NCBI RefSeq assembly: GCF_011947265.1
Contig: NZ_JAATHD010000022.1
Location: forward strand, 1-64,000
Direction of reading: 5' to 3'
Length of the DNA: 64,000 bases
From: Paenibacillus sp. HB172176
GTDB lineage: Bacteria; Bacillota; Bacilli; Paenibacillales; Paenibacillaceae
A program made the translations under genes and the position numbers. How positions within the stretch are numbered: position 1 is the first letter of the stretch; each line of letters opens with the position of its first letter. The notes below the pieces were generated by a model. It was not told the DNA's origin. It did no database searches and saw only the letters and a program-made list of their open reading frames with translations. Below, one piece after another: positions 51,816 to 61,629 of the stretch.

Positions 51816-51829
51816 GGTAAACGTTTTCA
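51816..51829 (-). promoter_or_regulatory. cre-like site upstream of the ABC transporter operon
   Basis: On the minus strand TGAAAACGTTTACC matches the cre consensus at 13 of 14 positions. It lies 74 bases before the permease ATG, in a position to mediate carbon catabolite repression of the transporter. Confidence 0.5.
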
Positions 51830-51902
51830 AGAGATACTTCGAATGAGAGTCGGGCTGCAAACAAGAATGAGCCATGATAGGGAGAAAAAGGAGGTGGTAG
51901 TA

Positions 51903-52871
51903 ATGGAAACGATTGCGGATAACAAGGCAGATCATACTCCGCTGGCGAATAAAGCCATGCACCGAACAGGAACGAGATGGGCCAGACTGAAGAGAGATCG
52001 GTGGTTGTACGTCTTGCTTCTGCCCGGGCTTCTTTATTTTCTCGTTTTCAAATATTTACCGATGTGGGGCGTCATTATCGCCTTCCAAAATTATCAACCG
52101 TTTTTGGGCGTCATGAAGAGCGAATGGGTGGGATTTGATCATTTTCAAACCTTCTTTCAAAATCCGGATTTTATGCGATTGCTGAAGAACACCTTTATTC
52201 TGGCGGTGTATGATCTCGTTTTTTTCTTCCCGGCGCCAATCGTCGCGGCTCTGCTGCTGAACGAGGTTCGCGTGGCGGTGTTCAAGAGATTCATTCAGAC
52301 ATTAGTGTATGTTCCTCATTTTATCTCGATGGTCATCGTGGCAAGCATGTCCTATGTGTTTCTGACGACCCAGGGAGGCGTAATTAACGAAATTGTTTTC
52401 CAGCTTTGGGGCGAGAAAATTAATTTTCTGTCCGATCCGAACTGGTTCCGTCCGCTTATTATTCTGCAGATTATATGGAAGGAAACAGGCTGGGGAACCA
52501 TTATCTTTCTCGCTGCACTGGCATCGGTCGATGTTGAGCAATACGAGGCCGCGATCGTCGACGGGGCCAGTCGATTCCAGCGGCTGTGGAATGTTACCCT
52601 TCCCGCGATGAGCTCGGTCATCGTCATCTTGCTTATCCTGCGTCTTGGCAACTTTCTCGACAACGGCTTCGAGCAAATCTTCCTCATGACCAATTCGCTC
52701 AATCGAACGGTTGCCGACGTGTTCGACACTTATGTCTATTTCGTCGGGATTACGCAGGGAGCATTCAGCTACAGCACGGCGATCGGATTGTTCAAGTCTC
52801 TTGTCGGCATCGTTCTCATCTATGGGAGCAACTGGCTGGCTAAGCGCTTCGGCCAAGAGGGTCTCTACTAG
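51903..52871 (+). CDS. Sugar ABC transporter permease, LplB-like
   Basis: A 322-residue inner-membrane permease with six helices and the EAA loop (EQYEAAIVDGASRFQRLWNVTLPA) that contacts the ATPase. The N-terminal RDRWLYVLLLPGLLYFLVFKYLPMWGVIIAFQNY stretch is the LplB family signature. ATG 51903 follows AGGAGG. It forms an operon with the second permease and the lipoprotein. As is usual for this transporter group in Paenibacillus, no ATPase gene is present; a shared MsmX-type ATPase elsewhere would energise it. Confidence 0.93.
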   Translation: METIADNKADHTPLANKAMHRTGTRWARLKRDRWLYVLLLPGLLYFLVFKYLPMWGVIIAFQNYQPFLGVMKSEWVGFDHFQTFFQNPDFMRLLKNTFILAVYDLVFFFPAPIVAALLLNEVRVAVFKRFIQTLVYVPHFISMVIVASMSYVFLTTQGGVINEIVFQLWGEKINFLSDPNWFRPLIILQIIWKETGWGTIIFLAALASVDVEQYEAAIVDGASRFQRLWNVTLPAMSSVIVILLILRLGNFLDNGFEQIFLMTNSLNRTVADVFDTYVYFVGITQGAFSYSTAIGLFKSLVGIVLIYGSNWLAKRFGQEGLY

Positions 52872-52925
52872 ATGAGATGATAACCATTAGCTGGCACTAT
52901 TATTTACTCGCGAGGAGGTTTGAAG

Positions 52926-53810
52926 ATGTCGACCAAACACGATACGCTCGGGGAACGGATATTCGACGGAGCTAATTATTTGTTCTTGGCCCTGTTCGCG
53001 CTCATTACGGCGCTGCCGTTCGTCTATATCATCGCGGGTTCGTTCGCGACGGAGGCGGAACTGGCCGAGAGAAGCTTCTTTCTTATCCCGAGGCATTTTT
53101 CCAACAACGCGTATCAGTATATTTTCTCTTCGGATACGATCTTCCGAAGCATGGGCATCTCCATCTTCATTACCGTCGTCGGAACGATGACCAATCTGGC
53201 GTTTACGCTGACGATGGCTTACGCTCTGTCCCGCAAAGAGCTTATGGGCCGCAATTTATTTATGAATATGATCATCTTCTCCATGCTGTTCAGCGGCGGC
53301 ATGATTCCCGCTTATCTCGTGGTGAAGGAGCTCGGACTCATTAACAGCTATGGGGCTGTCATTCTGCCGGGGGCGATCAGTGCATTCAATCTCATCGTCA
53401 TACGAAATTTTTTCCAACAGCTCCCGGCGGGTCTTGAGGAATCGGCGCGAATTGACGGCTGCACGGATCTCGGCGTGTTATGGCGAATCGTGCTGCCGCT
53501 GTCCAAACCCGTTATCGCTACTTTCGGTTTATTCTATGCCGTTGGACACTGGAACAACTTCTTCTCATCCTTGCTGTATCTGAACGACCATACGAAATGG
53601 CCGCTGCAGGTTATGCTAAGAGAAATCGTTATGCTGTCTCAGCTTGCCGTCGGCGATCTCAGCACCATGGATCCGAATTTCGTCACGCCGCCGGATCAGG
53701 CGGTGAAGATGGCGGTCATCGTCGTGGGCACGCTGCCGATTTTGTTCGTGTATCCGTTCTTACAGAAGCATTTCGCGAAAGGCGTGCTGCTCGGATCGAT
53801 CAAAGGTTAA
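52926..53810 (+). CDS. Sugar ABC transporter permease, YtcP/MalG-like
   Basis: A 294-residue second permease with six helices. Its EAA motif is EESARIDGCTDLGVLWRIVLPLSKP, and the N-terminus DGANYLFLALFALITALPFVYIIAGSF is typical of YtcP-type proteins. ATG 52926 has AGGAGG upstream. It pairs with the LplB-like permease to form the membrane channel for an oligosaccharide delivered by the lipoprotein encoded next. Confidence 0.93.
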   Translation: MSTKHDTLGERIFDGANYLFLALFALITALPFVYIIAGSFATEAELAERSFFLIPRHFSNNAYQYIFSSDTIFRSMGISIFITVVGTMTNLAFTLTMAYALSRKELMGRNLFMNMIIFSMLFSGGMIPAYLVVKELGLINSYGAVILPGAISAFNLIVIRNFFQQLPAGLEESARIDGCTDLGVLWRIVLPLSKPVIATFGLFYAVGHWNNFFSSLLYLNDHTKWPLQVMLREIVMLSQLAVGDLSTMDPNFVTPPDQAVKMAVIVVGTLPILFVYPFLQKHFAKGVLLGSIKG

Positions 53811-53874
53811 GGAGCTTCTGTACCGCGGATTTACGTCTTGTACGTTTTACCAATACAAAGGAGGTTTTCCCAAT

Positions 53875-55452
53875 ATGGACAATGCAACCCTATGGAAAAA
53901 GAAAGGTCTTTCCGCAGCTTCCATGCTGTTGTTGGCGGGTACGCTTGCCGCCTGCTCGGGAGGCAATTCGGGCAACAACAACGGGGCAGAAACGCCAAGC
54001 AGCACAAATGCGGGCAAGACGGGCAACAATACGGAGGCGACGGCCAAGGCGGAGCAGCCGTTGGATCTCAGCATCATGGTGCCCGCGTTCAGCACGGAAC
54101 TGCCGGGCAACGACAGTCCCGTTATCAAGCAATTGGAAGATTATACGAATACGAAGATCGAGATGCAGTTTGTACCGAACAGCTCCTACCCGGACAAGAT
54201 GAACATCACGCTCGCATCCGGACAATTGCCGGACATTATGGAAGTGGACCGCAATGCGGCAAGCTTTATCAATGCGGCGCGATCGGGCGCTTTCTGGGAG
54301 CTTGGACCGTATCTGCAGGATTATCCGAATCTCAGTCAAGCCAATCCGATTATTCTGAACAACTCCTCCATCGACGGCAAGATTTACGGCATATATCGCG
54401 CGCGCACGCTGGGCCGCATGGGCGTGTCCATTAATAAGGACTGGATGGAGAATGTCGGTCTCGGCGAGCCGAAGACGATTGATGAATTCTACAATCTGCT
54501 CAAAGCGTTCAAAGAAGATGATCCCGATCAGAACGGCAAGGATGATACTTACGGCATCGTGGTTACGAAATACGCTGGACCATGGGATATTATGCAAACC
54601 TGGTTCGGAGCGCCGAACAAATGGGGCGAGGACGAGAACGGCAAGCTCGTTCCGACGCATATGACGCCGGAGTACAAGGATGCGCTGAAGTTTTTCCGCA
54701 AGCTGTATGAGGAAGGCTTGGTCAACGAGGATTTCGCGGTTATGGATCCGGCGGTATGGAATGATCCGATCATTAACGGCCAGGCGGGCGTGCTGGTCGA
54801 CGTAGCGGACGCAAGCCGCCGAATCGACGGAAAAATGCAGGAGAAAGCGAAGCGGGATACGCCGTATATCGATGTGTTCCAGGCGCCAGTCGGACCTGTT
54901 GGACATCGCGACATGCCGACATCCGGTTATTCGGGTGTGTTGGCCATCTCCAAATCGGCGGTGAAGACGGAGGACGAATTGAAACGCGTGCTGCAGTTCA
55001 TCGATCAGCTCAGCGATGTTGAGATGCAGATGCTTCTTGGCTATGGCATCGAAGGCAGACATTATGAGATGGTCGGCGACTATATCAAGCCGGTTGACAT
55101 GAGCCAGCAAGCGGGTCTTAAGAAAGAGCTGGAAAGCTTGAATCAAATGCTGACATTCATCGGCCCGGTTACGCCTACGCTTGAGATGACGGAAATCAAC
55201 AAGAAGATTACCGAAGTGCAGACGGCGAACGAAGAGATCGTTGTCGCGAATCCGGCAGAGCCGCTGATCTCGGAAGTCTACGCCCAGAAAGGCCAGCAGC
55301 TTGACAATATTATCGCGGACGCGCGCATACAATATATTGTCGGCCAGATCGACGACGCGGGTCTCGACAAGGCAATTGCGCTGTGGCGCACTAGCGGCGG
55401 CGATGATTATGTGGCGGAAATCAACAAGCTGTATGAGGCATCGAAGCAGTAA
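53875..55452 (+). CDS. Extracellular solute-binding lipoprotein of the sugar ABC transporter
   Basis: A 525-residue family 1 solute-binding lipoprotein. The signal peptide ends in LAAC, with the lipidated Cys at residue 27, followed by a low-complexity linker rich in Gly, Asn and Thr. The mature part shows SYPDKMNITLASGQLPDIMEVD, ARTLGRMGVSINKDWMENVGL and a DPDQNGKDDTYG calcium-binding-like loop common in this group. ATG 53875 follows AAAGGAGG. It delivers ligand to the two upstream permeases. Expression is presumably activated by the membrane AraC regulator. A strong terminator follows. Confidence 0.94.
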   Translation: MDNATLWKKKGLSAASMLLLAGTLAACSGGNSGNNNGAETPSSTNAGKTGNNTEATAKAEQPLDLSIMVPAFSTELPGNDSPVIKQLEDYTNTKIEMQFVPNSSYPDKMNITLASGQLPDIMEVDRNAASFINAARSGAFWELGPYLQDYPNLSQANPIILNNSSIDGKIYGIYRARTLGRMGVSINKDWMENVGLGEPKTIDEFYNLLKAFKEDDPDQNGKDDTYGIVVTKYAGPWDIMQTWFGAPNKWGEDENGKLVPTHMTPEYKDALKFFRKLYEEGLVNEDFAVMDPAVWNDPIINGQAGVLVDVADASRRIDGKMQEKAKRDTPYIDVFQAPVGPVGHRDMPTSGYSGVLAISKSAVKTEDELKRVLQFIDQLSDVEMQMLLGYGIEGRHYEMVGDYIKPVDMSQQAGLKKELESLNQMLTFIGPVTPTLEMTEINKKITEVQTANEEIVVANPAEPLISEVYAQKGQQLDNIIADARIQYIVGQIDDAGLDKAIALWRTSGGDDYVAEINKLYEASKQ

Positions 55453-55505
55453 AATCGTTCGCCTATGAAGCGAATAAGATCCTGTTAAAGGCTCAGATTT
55501 AATAA

Positions 55506-55548
55506 TGAAAACGGTTCACCAAAAGTGAACCGTTTTCATTTTTTTTTG
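55506..55548 (+). terminator. Terminator of the sugar ABC operon
   Basis: A perfect 15-base stem (ATGAAAACGGTTCAC with its complement at 55526-55540), a 5-base loop and nine T residues. Confidence 0.93.
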
Positions 55549-55624
55549 CTCTTATTTATTGACTCGGCTCGACCGATAACTAGCGTATGCGTTAGCCAAT
55601 AGACATAGACAAGGAGACTGGAAC

Positions 55625-57712
55625 GTGCCTACTTCAAAACAAAACAAGCTAGAGGGATTAAAGTCGATACGGCTTTCAAATCCCGTAAAATCCGTCGGTA
55701 TGAAACTTTTTTGGATTATTTTTATCAGCATTTTATCTTGTGTCTTGATTGTAGGACTTACCGCTTATGCACAGGCCAAGAAAATCGTAGTGAACAATGT
55801 TTCGGAGGCAAGCTATCAAACGGTCAGACAAGTAGCGAACAATATGAATGTCGTGCTTCAAACCTTTGATGATTTATCGCTCCAAATTATTGTAGATACA
55901 GATATTCGAACCGCCATCAATAAGCTGCAGAATAATCAGGACAACTTTTTGATCACACGCGATATTATCGAAAGATTGAATAATTATTTAATGACCAACG
56001 ATAAAATAAAGGGCATTGCGCTAATTCCGTCGAATCCGGCTGATGAGGTTATTTCGGCAGGAACCATAAATGTCGATCTGAATGCAGACGCTGTACAGGA
56101 GAAGGCCTGGTACAACAAGACGCTGGAAGCGAGCGGAAAGTCGGTTTGGATTGCTCCCGAAGCTGAGGGTCTGCTGTCCTCAGGCTCGGCCGACACGTTT
56201 GGGCTTGGCAGGTTGCTTACCGGCTTTATTTCGGAGGATCATGGTTATACGCTGTTGATGGATATGAATGTCGACGCGTTCTTCGCGCGATACGACGATG
56301 TGCAGCTTGGAGAAGGCAGTCAATTAACGCTAGTTGACTCCGAAGGCAACGTTGTCATGGCCAAGGATCTTCCCCGAATCGGCGCTGCTTTCAACGTGAC
56401 TCTGCCCTCCGAGGGCAAACAAGCGGAATTCGGACAACCGAAGTTGACGGATAAAGACGGCCATAAATTTCTAGCCGCCTATCAGAAGCTTGAATCCTCG
56501 GATTGGAGGCTGGTTGGCACCATTCCGGTTGCCAACTTGTATCAAGATGCCAAAGTCATTCAAACCTTGACGTGGGTCATGGTTCTGTTTGCCATGATTA
56601 TTGCTATTATTATCGGTTATATGGTGATCGCCACGATCGCTAATCCATTAGTCAAGCTGCGAAATTTGATGGTGGAAGGAGCGAATGGAAATTTGACAGT
56701 AAGATCCACCATTCGTAAGCGTCAAGATGAAATCGGGCAGTTGGCCGACAGCTTCAACGAGATGATGTCGCAAATTACGTCGCTTGCGAAGCAGACAACC
56801 CGTTCAGCCGACGAAGTGCTGCTGACAGCTGCGGATTTAACCGATGCATCGAACAAAACCTCAATCGCCGCGAAAGAGATTGCCGTTGCCACGGAGGAAA
56901 TTGCGAATGGCGCGACAAGTCTGGCTGTCGAGGCGGAAAAGGGCAGCGATCTAACCAATCATATCAATCGGCAGATGAAGCAAGTGATGGACGCGAACGA
57001 ACAAATGTCAGAGTCGGCGACCGAAGTGGAGAAGGCCAGTCGGCAAGGCACGGCTTATATGGGAATACTGACGGAGAAAACGGGAATAACCGAAGACATG
57101 ACCCGCTCTATGGTGGCCAAGGTGGATGCGTTAAAGGAAAGCACGGGCTCTATTGTAAAAATACTCGATGTGTTGGACAATCTGACCAAGCAAACGAATA
57201 TCTTATCGCTTAACGCAACGATCGAGGCCGCGAGGGCGGGAGCCGCCGGCAAGGGCTTTATGGTCGTTGCGGATGAAATTCGAAAGCTGGCCGATCAATC
57301 CAGACAGTCCATCGACGTGGTTGGTCAAATTACCGAGAAAATTCAAGGCGAGATTGAAGAAACGGTGAAGGTGCTGTCCGATGCTTATCCTCTGTTCCAG
57401 GAGCAGATCGTATCGGTAAAGGACGCAAACGAAATTTTCTTGAAGGTTCAAATGCAAATGGGGCAGTTCGTCGACAAGCTTGGACTGGCGACGGAAGCGA
57501 TCGGCGGCCTCAATCAATCGCAAGCCGTTCTGTCCGACGCAATGACGAGCGTCAGCGCGGTCGCGGAACAATCCTCGGCAACCTCAGAGGAGGTTGCATC
57601 GCTGAGCTCGGAGCAATTAAGCATAAGCAACGGCTTGGTCCGTCTGTCGGACAAGCTCGATGCCGTATCGAAAGGCTTGAAGGAATCCCTAATGAAATTC
57701 AAAGTGGAATAG
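55625..57712 (+). CDS. Methyl-accepting chemotaxis protein
   Basis: A 695-residue chemoreceptor. TM1 is at about 27-49, an extracellular Cache-type ligand domain at 50-310, TM2 at about 313-337, then HAMP (338-390) and the long cytoplasmic signalling coiled coil. The hairpin tip that binds CheA and CheW is clear: QTNILSLNATIEAARAGAAGKGFMVVADEIRKLA. GTG 55625 is the start, with AAGGAG upstream. Its position after a sugar transporter suggests a nutrient ligand, but a terminator separates the two and the link is only positional. Confidence 0.94.
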   Translation: MPTSKQNKLEGLKSIRLSNPVKSVGMKLFWIIFISILSCVLIVGLTAYAQAKKIVVNNVSEASYQTVRQVANNMNVVLQTFDDLSLQIIVDTDIRTAINKLQNNQDNFLITRDIIERLNNYLMTNDKIKGIALIPSNPADEVISAGTINVDLNADAVQEKAWYNKTLEASGKSVWIAPEAEGLLSSGSADTFGLGRLLTGFISEDHGYTLLMDMNVDAFFARYDDVQLGEGSQLTLVDSEGNVVMAKDLPRIGAAFNVTLPSEGKQAEFGQPKLTDKDGHKFLAAYQKLESSDWRLVGTIPVANLYQDAKVIQTLTWVMVLFAMIIAIIIGYMVIATIANPLVKLRNLMVEGANGNLTVRSTIRKRQDEIGQLADSFNEMMSQITSLAKQTTRSADEVLLTAADLTDASNKTSIAAKEIAVATEEIANGATSLAVEAEKGSDLTNHINRQMKQVMDANEQMSESATEVEKASRQGTAYMGILTEKTGITEDMTRSMVAKVDALKESTGSIVKILDVLDNLTKQTNILSLNATIEAARAGAAGKGFMVVADEIRKLADQSRQSIDVVGQITEKIQGEIEETVKVLSDAYPLFQEQIVSVKDANEIFLKVQMQMGQFVDKLGLATEAIGGLNQSQAVLSDAMTSVSAVAEQSSATSEEVASLSSEQLSISNGLVRLSDKLDAVSKGLKESLMKFKVE

Positions 57713-57799
57713 AGACGGTCGGACATTTTCAATAGCTTGGAATTTTCACAGTTGACAGGGATATCGGAATTCCCTATACTGTCAATAATCTAATATGCG

Positions 57800-58072
57800 A
57801 TATACGCTTATATGAGATCAGTAGCAGCTTGGTCCCTGTTCCAGAAAGCCGGGGGGAGATGAAACCCGGCACACACCAAGTTTCGCGAATTACACTCAGC
57901 AGTATCCCGGGTAATGCCGGGCGGAATGGCGATCGATACTTCGCCGAAAGCGGTGGAAACACGTTCGGCTTCCTGGTCATGATCGATCGAAGCAGAATCG
58001 TTTGCGCAAGTTGGGTGGTAACACGGTTATTCAATCGTCCCTATGTCAATCTTTGACAAGGGGCGATTTTTG
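57800..58072 (+). ncRNA. T-box leader (tyrosine) with terminator
   Basis: A classic tRNA-sensing leader. Stem I begins near 57806 (ATGAGATCAGTAGCAG) and has the AG bulge/distal loop region, the CCAGAAAGCCGGG segment and a specifier loop containing TAC (57891-57893), the Tyr codon. The T-box GGGTGGTAACACGG (58013-58026) contains TGGT, which would pair with ACCA of uncharged tRNA-Tyr (discriminator A). The terminator CGTCCCT/AGGGGCG (58036-58042 with 58059-58065), with an inner TGTCAA/TTGACA stem and T run, lies directly before tyrS. Uncharged tRNA-Tyr should raise tyrS expression. Confidence 0.92.
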
Positions 58073-58107
58073 TTTTTTATTTTCATAGAAGAAGGAGCTT
58101 GATGGGC

Positions 58108-59367
58108 ATGAACATTATTGACGAGCTGGCATGGCGCGACGCCATTAATCAACAAACCGACGAAGAGGGACTGCGGAAGCTAACGGACGGGAAGGCGGTC
58201 TCGCTCTATTGCGGCGTGGATCCAACCGGCGACAGCATGCATATCGGGCATTTGATTCCGTTTATGGTATTGAAGCGATTCCAGCTTGCTGGACATCGTC
58301 CCGTCATTCTGATCGGCGGCGCTACAGGCACGATTGGCGACCCAAGCGGACGCAGCTCGGAGCGCACTCTGCAGACGTTGGAGGAAATTCAAGCGAACGT
58401 GGATGCGCTGACCTCGCAACTCAGAAAGCTGTTCGTCACGGAAGGCGACAATGAAATCCGCATGGTGAACAACTACGACTGGACGCATAAGATCAATATC
58501 ATTGAATTTCTTCGGGATTACGGCAAAAATTTCAATCTGAATACGATGCTGGCGAAGGATGTGGTGGCGAGCAGGCTTGAAGACGGCATCTCGTTCACGG
58601 AGTTTTCGTACCAGATTCTGCAATCGCTCGATTTCCTGCATCTCTATCAGCATGAGGATGTGCAGCTGCAAATCGGCGGCTCGGATCAATGGGGCAATAT
58701 TACGAGCGGACTTGATCTTATTCGGAAGAAGGAAGGCTCCGAGGCCGTCGCGTTCGGTCTGACCATTCCGTTAATGCTGAAGGCGGACGGTACGAAATTC
58801 GGCAAGTCGGCGGGCGGCGCGATATGGCTCGACGGGAACAAAACGACGCCGTACGAGTTCTACCAGTTCTGGGCAAACACGGATGATCGGGATGTGGTGA
58901 AATATCTAAAGTACTTCACATTCCTGTCCAAGGAACAGATTGAGGCGCTGGCCGAGAAGGTCGAGACAGAGCCGCATAAGCGCGAAGCGCAAATCACGCT
59001 GGCCGAGGAGATGACGCGATTCGTTCACGGCGAAGACCTGCTTCAGCAAGCCAAGCGCATTACGGCCGCATTGTTCAGCGGGGATATACGATCGCTGTCG
59101 GCTGAAGAAATCGAGCAAGGCTTTAAGGAAATGCCGACGTTCACGTCTTCGAAGGAGCCGAAGAATATCGTGGATTGGTTGGTCGAGCTCGGCATCGAGC
59201 CTTCCAAGCGTCAAGCGCGCGAGGATATCAACAACGGCGCGATATCGATGAACGGCGAGAAAGTGGGATCTCTGGAGCTTGTAATCGACGCAAGCCATGC
59301 CATCGGCGAACGCTTCATCATTATTCGCAAAGGCAAGAAGAAGTACAGCTTGGTTAAGATGGCGTAA
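58108..59367 (+). CDS. tyrS: Tyrosyl-tRNA synthetase
   Basis: A 419-residue class I aminoacyl-tRNA synthetase joining tyrosine to tRNA-Tyr. The HIGH motif is at 45-48 (DSMHIGHL), the KMSKS-equivalent is KFGKSAGG, and the tyrosine pocket includes EFSYQILQSLDFLHLYQ and QIGGSDQWGNI. A C-terminal S4 RNA-binding domain (NIVDWLVELGIEPSKRQAREDINNGAISMNGEKV) completes it. ATG 58108 matches family starts and lies 10 bases after GGAG; ATG 58102 is close. Controlled by the T-box leader just upstream. Confidence 0.97.
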   Translation: MNIIDELAWRDAINQQTDEEGLRKLTDGKAVSLYCGVDPTGDSMHIGHLIPFMVLKRFQLAGHRPVILIGGATGTIGDPSGRSSERTLQTLEEIQANVDALTSQLRKLFVTEGDNEIRMVNNYDWTHKINIIEFLRDYGKNFNLNTMLAKDVVASRLEDGISFTEFSYQILQSLDFLHLYQHEDVQLQIGGSDQWGNITSGLDLIRKKEGSEAVAFGLTIPLMLKADGTKFGKSAGGAIWLDGNKTTPYEFYQFWANTDDRDVVKYLKYFTFLSKEQIEALAEKVETEPHKREAQITLAEEMTRFVHGEDLLQQAKRITAALFSGDIRSLSAEEIEQGFKEMPTFTSSKEPKNIVDWLVELGIEPSKRQAREDINNGAISMNGEKVGSLELVIDASHAIGERFIIIRKGKKKYSLVKMA

Positions 59368-59401
59368 GCGTAACTCCCCGCATGGTATCGAGAGTCGAGA
59401 G

Positions 59402-59445
59402 CCTAACCATTGATTCCATTTCTGGAATTCAGGTTAGGTTTTTTC
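59402..59445 (+). terminator. Terminator after tyrS
   Basis: CCTAACC (59402-59408) pairs with GGTTAGG (59432-59438), with an inner GATTCC/GGAATTC-like extension, followed by a run of six T residues. Confidence 0.82.
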
Positions 59446-59527
59446 GTTTCGGCGGCTGCAGCTTGAATGAAAAATCGAATCCAAGGGTATATCATCTTGG
59501 AAGGACTTACGATGGAGGATTAGCGAT

Positions 59528-61564
59528 ATGGAATTATTGATGACGATTATTTTATTGCTTGTGTGCTTGGCGATCTCGAATATTATCAGCTACTACATAA
59601 CCTTCCTGCCGACCGCGTTGATTCAGATCGCTTTTGGCGTCAGCATCGCGCTTCTATTCAAGGAATTTCATCTCGAGATTGAAGCGGAGTGGTTCTTGCT
59701 TCTCTTTGTCGCTCCGCTCCTTTACAATGACGGCAGATATTTCCCGAGAGATGAGCTGTGGAAGCTGCGCGCTCCGATTTTCGGGAATGCCATCGTGCTC
59801 GTCTTGTTGACGACAATTGGCGGCGGCTATTTCATCCATTGGATGATTCCCGACATTCCGCTTGCCGCCTCCTTTGCGTTAGCCGCCATTTTGTCGCCTA
59901 CAGATCCGGTTGCGGTGAACGGAATCGCGAAGCGCGTTCATCTTCCCCAGAAGGTATTGAATTTGGTGCGCGGAGAATCGTTGATCAATGACGCCTCCGG
60001 CCTTGTCGCATTCAATTATGCGGTAGCTGCGGTTGTGACCGGCTATTTTTCCTTGCATCACGCGATTATTGACTTTGCGTATATGTTTATCGCTGGCGCC
60101 GTTCTTGGCGTTGTGCTCAGTTTGCTGATGACATGGCTGCGATACAGCTTGCGCAAGAAGGGCATCAGCGATGTTACGCTGCATGCTCTGCTGCAGCTGC
60201 TGACGCCGTTTCTGATGTTCATTGTAGCCGAAGAGCTGCTTCACGCTTCCGGCGTTATTGCTGTTGTGGTAGGAGGCGTCGTACACTCTTTGCTTCGCGA
60301 GAAAGCGGAGCCGATGCAGGCGGAGGAGCAGGTGCTGACGGAAAATATTTGGACCACGGTTTCGTTTGTCCTGAACGGCGCCGTGTTTCTGCTGCTTGGC
60401 CTGATTATACCGCCTTCAGTAGCTTCCACCGTCGAAAATCCGACCATTCACAATGCGACTGCCATCGGTTATGTACTCGCGTTAGGGACGGCCATATTGG
60501 TCATTCGGTTCATTTGGTCCTACTTGTTCGCCTATTATGAATATCGGATGAAACGCGAAGACGATTTTGCCCCGCCTACAATCAAGATGACCTTATTGGT
60601 TAGCTTGACCGGCGTTAGGGGGGCATTGACGATGGCCGGGGTATTGTCCATTCCGTTTCTGATTCAAAGCGGAGACGCGTTTCCCGAGCGTTCCCTCATC
60701 CTGTTCCTGGCGGCGGGCGTAATTCTGTTCACGTTACTCGCCGCAACCGTATTTCTTCCGCTCATCAGCAGAGGAGAAATGTCGGAAGGAAGTCCGTCCG
60801 CTTATTTGGACACGCAAGAAGCCAGGAGCAAGCTGTTGCTCGCGGCGATGAGGAAGCTGCGATTGGAGACGACTCCGGAGAACGAAACGGCGGCCTATCA
60901 ATTAATGGACGAGTTGAAGGAATCCTTCAAGCAAATTCACCATGAGATGAATCCGAAGCAAAAGGTCGACAATGATTTTGTCAACGAGGTAATGGAAGTT
61001 CGATTAAGGGCTCTGAAATCGGAGAAAAAATACATCGTGGATGCCATGGACCGGGGAGAAATGGACGAAGAGCTGTTCGAGATCTTCATGAGATCGTTCG
61101 AACTGCGCGAAGAGGCATTGCTGCATAAAGCAAGGTCCCGCTTCGGCTTCATCGTTCGAAACGTATGGAGCGACTGGAAGCGATCTACGGGCAAGCGTCG
61201 CAATCGCGGCAAGAATCGCATGGTTCAACGAAAGGCGGGCAGAGACATATGGTTAAGAGCGTCCGTTGCGGCGTTGGAGCAGCTCGAAGCCGATGCGGGC
61301 GGGCATGAAGAATCTGGCGTCATCTATTCCGTCATTCTGGAATATAAACAAACGATTAGTCGTTTAAGAGGGCCCGCCGCATTCAACGCCACTGTCGAGG
61401 CTCAAAAGGAGGAGCTTCGAATCGTGGTCATGGATGTGGAGCGCGCGGAAATTCTCCGGTTGTACCAAAACGGTGAGATTAGCAACGAGCAGGCAAAGGA
61501 ATTACGTCGAATTATCAATTATATGGAAAGCGCAACGCTGCTCGAGTTTTTTCTCGTCGTTTAA
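59528..61564 (+). CDS. CPA1-family Na+/H+ antiporter
   Basis: A 678-residue cation/proton antiporter. About 12 membrane helices occupy residues 1-415, with the ion-binding motifs ILSPTDPVAV and GESLINDASGLVAFNYA and the LTGVRGALTMAG segment. A cytoplasmic C-terminal region of about 260 residues, rich in charged helices, follows and is long for bacterial members, suggesting a regulatory domain. ATG 59528 follows GGAGG. It keeps cytoplasmic pH and sodium low; it appears to be a single-gene unit after the tyrS terminator. Confidence 0.92.
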   Translation: MELLMTIILLLVCLAISNIISYYITFLPTALIQIAFGVSIALLFKEFHLEIEAEWFLLLFVAPLLYNDGRYFPRDELWKLRAPIFGNAIVLVLLTTIGGGYFIHWMIPDIPLAASFALAAILSPTDPVAVNGIAKRVHLPQKVLNLVRGESLINDASGLVAFNYAVAAVVTGYFSLHHAIIDFAYMFIAGAVLGVVLSLLMTWLRYSLRKKGISDVTLHALLQLLTPFLMFIVAEELLHASGVIAVVVGGVVHSLLREKAEPMQAEEQVLTENIWTTVSFVLNGAVFLLLGLIIPPSVASTVENPTIHNATAIGYVLALGTAILVIRFIWSYLFAYYEYRMKREDDFAPPTIKMTLLVSLTGVRGALTMAGVLSIPFLIQSGDAFPERSLILFLAAGVILFTLLAATVFLPLISRGEMSEGSPSAYLDTQEARSKLLLAAMRKLRLETTPENETAAYQLMDELKESFKQIHHEMNPKQKVDNDFVNEVMEVRLRALKSEKKYIVDAMDRGEMDEELFEIFMRSFELREEALLHKARSRFGFIVRNVWSDWKRSTGKRRNRGKNRMVQRKAGRDIWLRASVAALEQLEADAGGHEESGVIYSVILEYKQTISRLRGPAAFNATVEAQKEELRIVVMDVERAEILRLYQNGEISNEQAKELRRIINYMESATLLEFFLVV

Positions 61565-61629
61565 ATTCCGTTTACACAAGGACGTTATGATCTCAATATA
61601 AACCACTCAATTGGCAGGAGGACATGCAA

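Noticed and set aside
53890..55332. 480-residue open frame antisense to the solute-binding lipoprotein gene
   Set aside because: It lies wholly opposite a clear coding gene and has no family features or ribosome binding site. Long antisense frames arise from the codon bias seen throughout this region.
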